A stretch of DNA of 48,031 nucleotides, taken from Bacillota bacterium (GTDB lineage Bacteria > Bacillota > Clostridia > Lachnospirales > Lachnospiraceae). Of this stretch, positions 41,489 through 48,031 are shown piece by piece. The position numbers were made by a program, and so were the translations under genes. Position 1 is the first letter of the stretch. Each line of letters opens with the position of its first letter. The notes beneath the pieces were generated by a model. It was given only the letters and a program-made list of their open reading frames with translations, was not told where the DNA came from and made no database searches. The stretch spans positions 1-48,031 of the forward strand of contig JAEYOQ010000018.1 of assembly GCA_023411555.1 (NCBI GenBank). Direction: 5' to 3'.

Positions 41489-42670
41489 TTACTCATTTCT
41501 AAGAGCATCAATGGGATTCAGCTTTGCCGCTTTACGGGCAGGAAGGTAACCGAAGAGGATACCGATTCCTACGGAAATAAAAAAGGCTGTCTTCATACTG
41601 CTCGGAGTTGGCATAGCATTTATCTTTAAAAGCTTGCCACCTTCCATCGTAAGAACCGTTCCTAGGGCAATTCCAAGAACACCTCCGATTGTACTAGTAA
41701 CTCCCGCTTCAAGCACGAACTGTCTCATAATATCCCTGTGCTTAGCACCCAACGATTTACGGATGCCGATCTCCTTGATTCTTTCTGATACAGAAACAAG
41801 CATGATATTCATAATACCCACACCCGCAACCACAAGTGATATCCCAGCTATTCCTGCAATCATTGAGGTAAGAATAGACATTTCCTGGTCAATTGCTTTC
41901 AGCATATCAACCATATTGGTAACGGAATAGGCTTTTGTATCACGAAAGGTATCGAAGAGATATTCTTTAATTAAATCTGTCTCGACCGAAACCTGAGATC
42001 TATCTCTAACAAAAAATTCATAGGTACTTACGCTGCCAAAGCCATACATGCGTGCGGCAGTTGTATAAGGTATGTAAAGGCAATTATCCGAAGACCATTC
42101 TGAAGAATCCGATGCTCCCTCCAGCACTCCGATAACCGTTAGCTCCTCTCCGTCCAAACGCAGCGTATCTCCCGGCTTTGCATTTCCCTTAAACAATCTA
42201 TTGTTAACATAGCTTCCTATTACACATACCTTTTGTTGGGTTGATATGTCTGAATAAGTGATGGAACGTCCTATCTCTATCTTCTTTCCCACAAGTTGAG
42301 TATAATATTCATCGATTCCCCTCGTAGTCGCAGAATACTCTATCTTCTCACCATTCTTATATAAAGTGCCTTGAAAGGAAACTGTCGGTGTAACTCCCTT
42401 TATTGTACTCTCACGCTCAGCAGCATATTTGTACATATCCTCTTCCGTGAGCATCATATTGCCGTTTCTGCCATGGATAGATACACTGACATTATTAATA
42501 CCCATATCAGCATAGGAATCCAACATACTAGTGTAGAAGCCCTGCATAAGGCTAACCAACAAAATTACGGAGGCCACACCGATAATCATTCCAAGCATGG
42601 TCAAAAAGGACCTCATACGGTTTTTGATAATATTAGCCCATACTATTTTCAACGTCTGCCATATTGTCAT
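41489..42670 (-). CDS. MacB-like ABC transporter permease (FtsX type)
   Basis: The 393-residue protein has an N-terminal transmembrane segment (RMRSFLTMLGMIIGVASVILLVSLMQG), a large extracytoplasmic domain (about 45-270), then three C-terminal transmembrane segments starting near IAGISLVVAGVGIMNIMLVSVSERIKEIGIRKSLGAKHRDIMRQF. This is the MacB/FtsX mechanotransmission fold. The start at 42670 has AAGGAG seven bases upstream and overlaps the ATPase gene by 38 bases in another frame. It works with the ATPase and the adaptor upstream, probably exporting a peptide, antibiotic or lipoprotein-like substrate. Confidence 0.92.
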   Translation of the reverse strand: MTIWQTLKIVWANIIKNRMRSFLTMLGMIIGVASVILLVSLMQGFYTSMLDSYADMGINNVSVSIHGRNGNMMLTEEDMYKYAAERESTIKGVTPTVSFQGTLYKNGEKIEYSATTRGIDEYYTQLVGKKIEIGRSITYSDISTQQKVCVIGSYVNNRLFKGNAKPGDTLRLDGEELTVIGVLEGASDSSEWSSDNCLYIPYTTAARMYGFGSVSTYEFFVRDRSQVSVETDLIKEYLFDTFRDTKAYSVTNMVDMLKAIDQEMSILTSMIAGIAGISLVVAGVGIMNIMLVSVSERIKEIGIRKSLGAKHRDIMRQFVLEAGVTSTIGGVLGIALGTVLTMEGGKLLKINAMPTPSSMKTAFFISVGIGILFGYLPARKAAKLNPIDALRNE

Positions 42671-43370
42671 GTTTATACTCCTTTGCATCACCATCAAAGA
42701 TAATGGATCCGTCTGATATTTGTATTATCCGCTCAGCCTCAGCCGCAATGGAACGGTCATGTGTAATCAATACAATTGTATTCCCCTCTTTATGCAATTG
42801 GTGCAAGATATCGATTACTTCCTTACTGGTCTTAGAATCCAAGGCACCTGTAGGCTCATCAGCAAGTATTATGGAAGGACTCCCCACTAAAGCTCTAGCG
42901 ATGGATGCTCTTTGTTGCTGGCCTCCGGATAACTGGTTGGGATAGCTTTTATATTTATGCTCTAACCCAACCTTTCTTAGGACCTCCAAAGAGCGCTTTT
43001 TACGCTCCCTGTCACCCACTCTGGCATAAAGTAACGGAAGTCCCACATTATCCAGAATATTTTGTTTGGGCAAAAGATTATATTGTTGAAATATAAACCC
43101 TATGGTCTTATTACGAATTTCTGCCAGATCATCTCCCTTGAGCTTGCTAACATCCCTGCCCTCCAGAAAATACTGTCCGCTGGTGGGAGTGTCTAGAGCA
43201 CCTATAATATTCATGATGGTCGACTTTCCACTTCCTGATTTACCGATAATCGCTACCATCTCTCCTCGATAAATCGTCATACTAATACCATTGTTTGCCC
43301 TAATTTCTGTGTCACCTACCGTATAAATTTTATAAAGGTCGACTAACTCGATCAATGCTTCTTTTTCCAT
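42633..43370 (-). CDS. MacB-like ABC transporter ATPase (LolD class)
   Basis: The 245-residue protein has Walker A GKSGSGKST (about 42-50), Q-loop FIFQQYNLLPKQN, signature LSGGQQQRASIARAL, Walker B IILADEPTGALDSKT and H-loop VLITHD. ADEPTGALD is typical of the MacB/LolD class, unlike importer ATPases. The N-terminal start DLYKIYTVGDTEIRANNGI also fits. It follows the adaptor gene by 8 bases and overlaps the permease gene at its 3' end. Confidence 0.94.
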   Translation of the reverse strand: MEKEALIELVDLYKIYTVGDTEIRANNGISMTIYRGEMVAIIGKSGSGKSTIMNIIGALDTPTSGQYFLEGRDVSKLKGDDLAEIRNKTIGFIFQQYNLLPKQNILDNVGLPLLYARVGDRERKKRSLEVLRKVGLEHKYKSYPNQLSGGQQQRASIARALVGSPSIILADEPTGALDSKTSKEVIDILHQLHKEGNTIVLITHDRSIAAEAERIIQISDGSIIFDGDAKEYKHDNMADVENSMG

Positions 43371-43378
43371 GATGCCTC

Positions 43379-44956
43379 CTATTCCTCGATTACTGAAGCA
43401 TCGGCTACATATGCCCCCATACCGGTATCAAAAGGAACATACACGATATCTCCTTCTTTTAAGCCGTCCTTAATTTCTACGCTGCTTCCATCGTTAATCC
43501 CTATCTGTACCGGAACTGCCTTAAATCCATTGGGAACCTCTGAACCCTCCTCAGAAATCGCCCCTTCTGACTGCACGTATACTAGATTATCTCTTTGAAG
43601 AGCAGTACTCGGTACCGTGAGTACATTATCCGCCTCTTCAATGACAATCTTTCCTGTTACATTCATGCCCGGAATTAAGTTTTTGTAATCCTTTACTTGT
43701 ATTGTAACCGGATAAGAAGTAACGCCATTATTGGTAATCCCTTTTAGGCTCATCTTTTCTATGACCCCCTCGAAAGCTTCCTCTGGAAAGGCCTCTGTAC
43801 GAATTGTAACCTTCTGTCCCACCTTAAGGCTGCTGATTTGCAGCTCATCGATATTCATATCAAAGGTGAGATATGACATATCATAAATGATTGCCATAGG
43901 TCCTGCTTGAGCGTCAACAGCAGGGTCAATGGTATCTCCCTCTTTCTTATTTTTCCGTATAACCATACCAGCAATCGGTGAAGTTATTGTATACTGGTTC
44001 ATCTGATTCCTCTGTGTCTCCAGAGTAAGTTCAGCCTCTCTGATGCTCAGTCTTGCACTTTCTATCTGTACCCCTAAATCCTTGGAGGATAAAGAGAGGA
44101 GTTCCTTCCCTTTATTAATCCACTGACCTTCCTTAACCGCTATACGATCTATCCTACCTGATGTCTCTGCTACGAGGGTTACCTCTGTTTCGGCACGGAA
44201 GCTACCCGTACTGTTACTATCTATGTCCGAGACAATCGCTTCAGCCTGATCACCTACCTTAATTCCCCCTGAATTCTTCACACGTATAGTAACCTTTTTA
44301 ACCAGAACGCCTCCATCGATTGTCTCTTCCATATTACTAACCTCAGTTACTATTCCCTCTAGCTCCTCTCCGGTCGCCTCCATGGTGACAACTGCTTTTT
44401 TGCCAATCCATGAAGCTCCCACTTCGAAGGAGGGAAATTTAAGGTCTATATACATATTCTCACTATTATAGATGTCAGCAATGGATGAGCCCACCTGAAG
44501 AATTTCCCCTTCCTTCACATAGAGCTTTTTAATATAACCGCTCTCCTTGGAAGTAACCTGTAAATTATTCTGTTTATCGATATAATCTTCATAGGCAAGC
44601 TTAGCTCTTTCAACATTTATTTCAGCAGTCTTAATAATATTCTCGATTTCACTGGTACTAATCTGATATAAAAGCTGGTCTTCCTGAACCGTATCTCCCT
44701 CTTCAAAGGGAGCAGAAAGCAGCTCTCCTTTCACTAGTGATTTAACCTCGTATTGATTGGCCGGATTCAGAGTACCTTTTCCTGAAATGGAATTTTCCAC
44801 TCTACCGATCACTGCCTGTGCAGTGAAAAAGGGTGCCTCCTCTACAGATGCCTGATTTTTCTTTACAAAATAGGTAACAATCAAACCGGCTACCACCAGG
44901 ATAATAGCTCCTCTAACAAATTTTTTGCCTGGCTTTTTAAAAGTGAACTTTTTCAT
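43379..44956 (-). CDS. Membrane-fusion adaptor (HlyD/MacA type), duplicated module
   Basis: The protein has one transmembrane anchor (about 15-32) and a long extracytoplasmic region. At 525 residues it is longer than the usual 370-400. The extra length is a second lipoyl-hairpin-barrel module: lipoyl halves at about 65-90 and 135-160, barrel-like 165-245, then lipoyl halves at about 252-285 and 315-345, and a second barrel 350-440. In Gram-positives such adaptors couple MacB-type transporters to a substrate or the wall. It lies 17 bases after the SLH-protein gene and 8 bases before the ATPase. Confidence 0.88.
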   Translation of the reverse strand: MKKFTFKKPGKKFVRGAIILVVAGLIVTYFVKKNQASVEEAPFFTAQAVIGRVENSISGKGTLNPANQYEVKSLVKGELLSAPFEEGDTVQEDQLLYQISTSEIENIIKTAEINVERAKLAYEDYIDKQNNLQVTSKESGYIKKLYVKEGEILQVGSSIADIYNSENMYIDLKFPSFEVGASWIGKKAVVTMEATGEELEGIVTEVSNMEETIDGGVLVKKVTIRVKNSGGIKVGDQAEAIVSDIDSNSTGSFRAETEVTLVAETSGRIDRIAVKEGQWINKGKELLSLSSKDLGVQIESARLSIREAELTLETQRNQMNQYTITSPIAGMVIRKNKKEGDTIDPAVDAQAGPMAIIYDMSYLTFDMNIDELQISSLKVGQKVTIRTEAFPEEAFEGVIEKMSLKGITNNGVTSYPVTIQVKDYKNLIPGMNVTGKIVIEEADNVLTVPSTALQRDNLVYVQSEGAISEEGSEVPNGFKAVPVQIGINDGSSVEIKDGLKEGDIVYVPFDTGMGAYVADASVIEE

Positions 44957-44973
44957 CTTCCCTGATCCTTTCG

Positions 44974-47229
44974 TTATTTAGTAACTATGATGATACGAAT
45001 AGGTCCCTGCCAATTTTCCATATATCCGTCAATGTTATAGCTACCGTTACTTGGTAAGCTGTCAAAGGTCCCCTTGTAATATTCACCATTCTGGTAATAG
45101 AATACTAGAACATCATCTGCAATTTGGTATACATCTTCACCAGAATTAGCCTGCTTTCCGTTTATACTTCTTAGTCTGATTTGGTGCAAGGACTTCATCT
45201 CTTTTAAAGTATTACCTTCGAAACGAAGTGCTTTAGGGCCAACGCCAACCTCTCCTTGAACTTGGCTAGGTGATAATTTCAGTTCTTCGCCCATATCAAG
45301 AATCATTTGATAATCGTAAATCCCTCTTTCATAATCCGGAGTCTCTAGCTTCTTAACCAAACCATATTGATAGAAGGAATCTGTTACATTATTAAGAATC
45401 AGATCTGTAATATCACCATTTGAATCAACTCTGGCGTATAATGCATTCCCTGCTCCCCATTTCGATTCTTTCAATCTGATCGTAGTTAATTTAACATAGC
45501 TTAAATCCTTTACCTCTATAATTCTAGCACCCTCGGCAAACTTCCTTTTATTAAGATCTGTAATACTATTGGTAGAATACGCTTGGACCTTTGATATATT
45601 TGTTCTTCCATTTACAAAGCTTATCTCCACGATGGAGCCTTTTGCAATTGAGCTATCGTTACATTCCAAATCAAGGATAGTACCACTTGTTTCAACCACG
45701 CGAACCATCTGCTTTACGCTGCTTTCCTTATTATCATCCTTGACAAGCTGATTTGTGATATCCAATACATATCCGACCATGGTAACCGAAAGCTTACTTA
45801 CCTTGCTAATTTCTACAACTTTTCCGTCATATCCGAAGGATATCATTACATTATCTCCCTCTTCAATACCGTTTTCTCGAAGTCTCTTTCCCCATGGGTT
45901 CTCTGTCATATTGCTTAAGCTTTCTCCGGCCGAAGTGTTTGAATTAACCGGAATCCCATCAAGGCTATATGTAGTACCGGCAACCGTGACCTTTTCAGGC
46001 AAGGACATAGATGGAGTTACCGCGCTTAATACTCCGTAGATAGTCTTACCATATACCCAAACTGTCTGAAATTCCTTTACATAGTATACAATATCAGTAC
46101 TTTTTACATCAGCATCTGAGATCCTTACACCATTCTTATAGATCGTTCCCTTAGTCACATCAAAACCAGTAACACCTCTCCAGTCTGCACCTGCTACTCT
46201 GGACTGCATAGGAAGAATATGAGCCACTTTATCATCTCTTCCAAGAAGAAGAGTTATCATACTTCCCTTCTTGATATTCTTTTGATCCATAAGATCCTTA
46301 ATATCTCCTGGCTTTTCAACCACATAGCTCTTACCTGCTACTGTTATCTCTTGTGGTTTACCATTGGCATAAACTACATTTTCAAGTGATCCAAATACCT
46401 TATTGTCGTAAATCCATACTTTATTGGTTTGTTCTGCAACATAAAAGATATTACAATCCGTTATGTTATCCGCTTTTATATTGGAAGTACCGTAATACAT
46501 CTTATAGGACCCCAGGTCCTTTAAAAGCTGCTTCTTCCATCCCTCCACGGCAATAAAGGGTCCCTTAGTCTTCTTCTCCAGCAACGCCTGATAGTCGATC
46601 TTGCCATCAGAATTTACCGCATATCCCAGCGTTATAGCATAAACCTCTCCGGTTTTCTTTTTTGCATTTAAAAGATTATAGAAAAGGTTCTCGCAGTCTT
46701 TGATCGTCAGTTTATCTGTCTCTTCTTTGTCGATCTCCTTATCAAGACCTAGCTCTTTAAACTTCTCCATTCTGCTTCCGGACAAACGATTGGTGAAGTC
46801 CTCCGAGGAGTAACCAAGTATAGCAAGTGTTCCATATGCTGCTTCCTTCAGGGTAACCGCCTGTTTCGGCTTAAACTTTCCGCCTGAATAACCATTCATA
46901 TAACCCTTGGACACTACGGTTTGGATATAAGCTGCCTTCGCATTGGTTGGCTTCACATCCTTAAAGAGCTGAGCTGTTTTCGTCGCCTTTTTACTAGTCG
47001 CTATTGCGGATGACTGTGCCAGCATCTGCGCAAACTCTGCTCTGCTAACATACTTTTTTTCCACTAAACTATTGCCGTTCGAATCTCGCATAATACCTGT
47101 CAAATCTATTATATCAGCAACTCTAGCTTCCGTTTCCGCCTTGACAGTTACCGGTGCTGCCCCGAAGGCAACAAAGGCAATCAGTAGACAAGCGAATAAT
47201 ATCCTGATTGGACGTGTGACTAATTTCAT
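44974..47229 (-). CDS. Secreted S-layer homology (SLH) domain protein
   Basis: The 751-residue protein has a signal peptide (about residues 1-32, ending VTVKAE) and an SLH-like region from about 60 to 190 (AQLFKDVKPTNAKAAYIQTVVSKGYMNGYSGGKFKPKQAVTLKEAAYGTLAILGYSS). The remaining about 550 residues hold repeated beta-rich units with related strings (DIVYYVKEFQTVWVYGKTIYGVL, CNIFYVAEQTNKVWIYDNKVFGSL). SLH domains bind pyruvylated wall polymers, so it should sit on the cell wall. I choose ATG 47229, with GGAGG upstream. It leads the operon SLH-adaptor-ATPase-permease. Confidence 0.88.
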   Translation of the reverse strand: MKLVTRPIRILFACLLIAFVAFGAAPVTVKAETEARVADIIDLTGIMRDSNGNSLVEKKYVSRAEFAQMLAQSSAIATSKKATKTAQLFKDVKPTNAKAAYIQTVVSKGYMNGYSGGKFKPKQAVTLKEAAYGTLAILGYSSEDFTNRLSGSRMEKFKELGLDKEIDKEETDKLTIKDCENLFYNLLNAKKKTGEVYAITLGYAVNSDGKIDYQALLEKKTKGPFIAVEGWKKQLLKDLGSYKMYYGTSNIKADNITDCNIFYVAEQTNKVWIYDNKVFGSLENVVYANGKPQEITVAGKSYVVEKPGDIKDLMDQKNIKKGSMITLLLGRDDKVAHILPMQSRVAGADWRGVTGFDVTKGTIYKNGVRISDADVKSTDIVYYVKEFQTVWVYGKTIYGVLSAVTPSMSLPEKVTVAGTTYSLDGIPVNSNTSAGESLSNMTENPWGKRLRENGIEEGDNVMISFGYDGKVVEISKVSKLSVTMVGYVLDITNQLVKDDNKESSVKQMVRVVETSGTILDLECNDSSIAKGSIVEISFVNGRTNISKVQAYSTNSITDLNKRKFAEGARIIEVKDLSYVKLTTIRLKESKWGAGNALYARVDSNGDITDLILNNVTDSFYQYGLVKKLETPDYERGIYDYQMILDMGEELKLSPSQVQGEVGVGPKALRFEGNTLKEMKSLHQIRLRSINGKQANSGEDVYQIADDVLVFYYQNGEYYKGTFDSLPSNGSYNIDGYMENWQGPIRIIIVTK

Positions 47230-47372
47230 TTTTAGTAATCCTCCCTTATGTTGTATCAAGCCCTTTGTGTAGCAGCGCATATCAATCAAAGCGTCTGAGC
47301 TGCTATCATGAGCTTTTTGTATTCATTTTAATCCAAAATAGGAATAAAATGGTTCAATCATTTATAACGAGT

Positions 47373-47401
47373 ATTATATAATTAAATATTCAATTTGTCA
47401 T
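47373..47401 (-). promoter_or_regulatory. Promoter of the SLH-adaptor-ABC operon
   Basis: Minus strand -35 ATGACA (47396-47401), a 17-base spacer and -10 TATAAT (47373-47378). The leader is about 135 bases. Confidence 0.75.
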
Positions 47402-47491
47402 AAAGAAATCATTAAGATTATCTAAAGATTGGTATAGGAATAAATTAGATGTGTAGAATTTTGCTGAAATGTAGGCAATGAACACTATTAT

Positions 47492-47773
47492 CACGTTGAC
47501 AATGAGCCATACACTCGCAGCATAGCTGCTCGTGCACGGGCGTCGTACGAATAGAAGGCTTTAAAGCCTTGCTACACACTCGAACCCGCAAACGGATTCG
47601 AGTGCGCGGGCTGCGCATGTTCAATTAGTCACGTTGGCAATGAGCCCCGCACTCGCAGCATTGCTGCTCGTGCACGGGCGTCGCCCTCCGTAATACAGAA
47701 AGAGCCCCCACTTGAGAGTGAACTCTCAGTGGGGGCTCTTCTATATTACGAATGGCTCATTGCCAACGTGACT
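47492..47773. repeat. Palindromic repeat cluster around the tuf terminator
   Basis: Two direct copies of a 54-base GC-rich unit (47492-47545 and 47630-47683) differ at five positions. Between them are a perfect 16-base palindrome AAGGCTTTAAAGCCTT (about 47557-47572) and a hairpin CACTCGAA/TTCGAGTG (47576-47603). A third partial copy is inverted at 47754-47773: 20 bases exactly complementary to 47627-47646. It runs into the tuf stop codon. Confidence 0.85.
47699..47741 (-). terminator. tuf terminator
   Basis: Minus strand stem AAGAGCCCCCA with its complement (47699-47709, 47730-47740), inner CTCTCA-type pairing, and a TTTCTG tail. The stem extends outward imperfectly (CGTAATA/TATTACG) and is enclosed by the 20-base inverted repeat. 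Confidence 0.88.
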
Positions 47774-48031
47774 ATTCAACGATTGTAGCAACCTTACCGG
47801 AACCTACAGTTCTACCACCCTCACGGATAGCGAAGCCAAGACCCTGCTCCATAGCGATCGGATGAATTAATTCAATGCTCATCTCGATGTTATCGCCAGG
47901 CATGCACATCTCAACGCCTGCAGGTAAGTTACAAACACCAGTAACGTCAGTTGTTCTGAAATAGAACTGAGGTCTGTAGTTGTTGAAGAAAGGAGTATGA
48001 CGTCCACCTTCTTCTTTTGTTAATACGTAAA
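47772..48031 (-). CDS. tuf: Elongation factor Tu, 3' end only
   Basis: The last 86 codons read YVLTKEEGGRHTPFFNNYRP, then domain III sequence ending GLGFAIREGGRTVGSGKVATIVE and a TAG stop. EF-Tu brings aminoacyl-tRNA to the ribosome. The N-terminal GTPase domain and the start lie beyond the right edge of the window. The stop codon lies inside one arm of an inverted repeat, and the gene has a strong terminator 30 bases downstream. Confidence 0.97.
   Translation of the reverse strand, partial: YVLTKEEGGRHTPFFNNYRPQFYFRTTDVTGVCNLPAGVEMCMPGDNIEMSIELIHPIAMEQGLGFAIREGGRTVGSGKVATIVE

Noticed and set aside
47492..47683. CRISPR or IS ends
   Set aside because: Only two direct units with a non-spacer interval and no transposase or cas gene; REP-like palindromes fit better.

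Overview
The window looks like chromosomal DNA of an AT-rich, motile, S-layer-type Firmicute of the Lachnospiraceae (Clostridium cluster XIVa). The evidence is the 16S 5' end, strong AGGAGG ribosome binding sites, TTGACA-N17-TATAAT promoters, long-form HPF, RF2, an SLH-domain protein, the flagellar rod genes beside mreB/mbl, and the comF-yvyF pair. The species is inferred, not proven. Almost every gene is on the minus strand, which is probably the leading strand. Only the AraC-type regulator with two small ORFs, the thioesterase/CvfB pair and one small membrane protein are on the plus strand.

Layout, left to right. 1-830: the 5' end of a 16S rRNA gene with its promoter and leader, preceded on the same strand by tRNA-Ser(GGA) and tRNA-Ser(UGA). 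831-6804: ispD, tsaD, an anchored unknown, RNase Z, a small zinc-ribbon protein, rimI, tsaB and tsaE. This holds three of the t6A tRNA-modification genes plus tRNA 3' maturation. 6994-8341: AraC/GyrI-like regulator and two small coupled ORFs. 8384-9353: a riboflavin ECF transporter subunit behind an FMN riboswitch. 9372-12489: YdcF-like protein and Tex. 13026-17771: an aspartate-family operon (pheB-like ACT protein, hom, an apgM-like putative homoserine kinase, lysC with an internal beta-subunit start). 17962-20346: polar amino-acid ABC importer. 20384-25640: cheW, prfB with a programmed +1 frameshift, secA, hpf. 25641-26350: a gene-free stretch with a tight DnaA-box cluster. 26351-30383: PilZ protein, SH3/NlpC-P60 hydrolase, trxB, methyltransferase. 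30612-34570: acyl-ACP thioesterase and CvfB on plus; yvyF, comFC and a nucleotidyltransferase on minus. 34705-40688: recD2, flgJ-type rod protein, flhP, flhO, a 120-bp tandem repeat array, mreB/mbl. 40832-47401: a small membrane protein, then an SLH protein, a duplicated membrane-fusion adaptor and a MacB-like ABC transporter in one operon. 47492-48031: a palindromic repeat cluster and the 3' end of tuf.

Most genes are conserved housekeeping functions. The less explained material is between them: several families of long inverted or tandem repeats at gene 3' ends (12.6, 15.6, 17.1, 39.2 and 47.5 kb), a short hairpin motif present twice (19.5 and 28.3 kb), and the DnaA-box cluster away from any dnaA gene. 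No phage, transposase, CRISPR array or defence island was seen.
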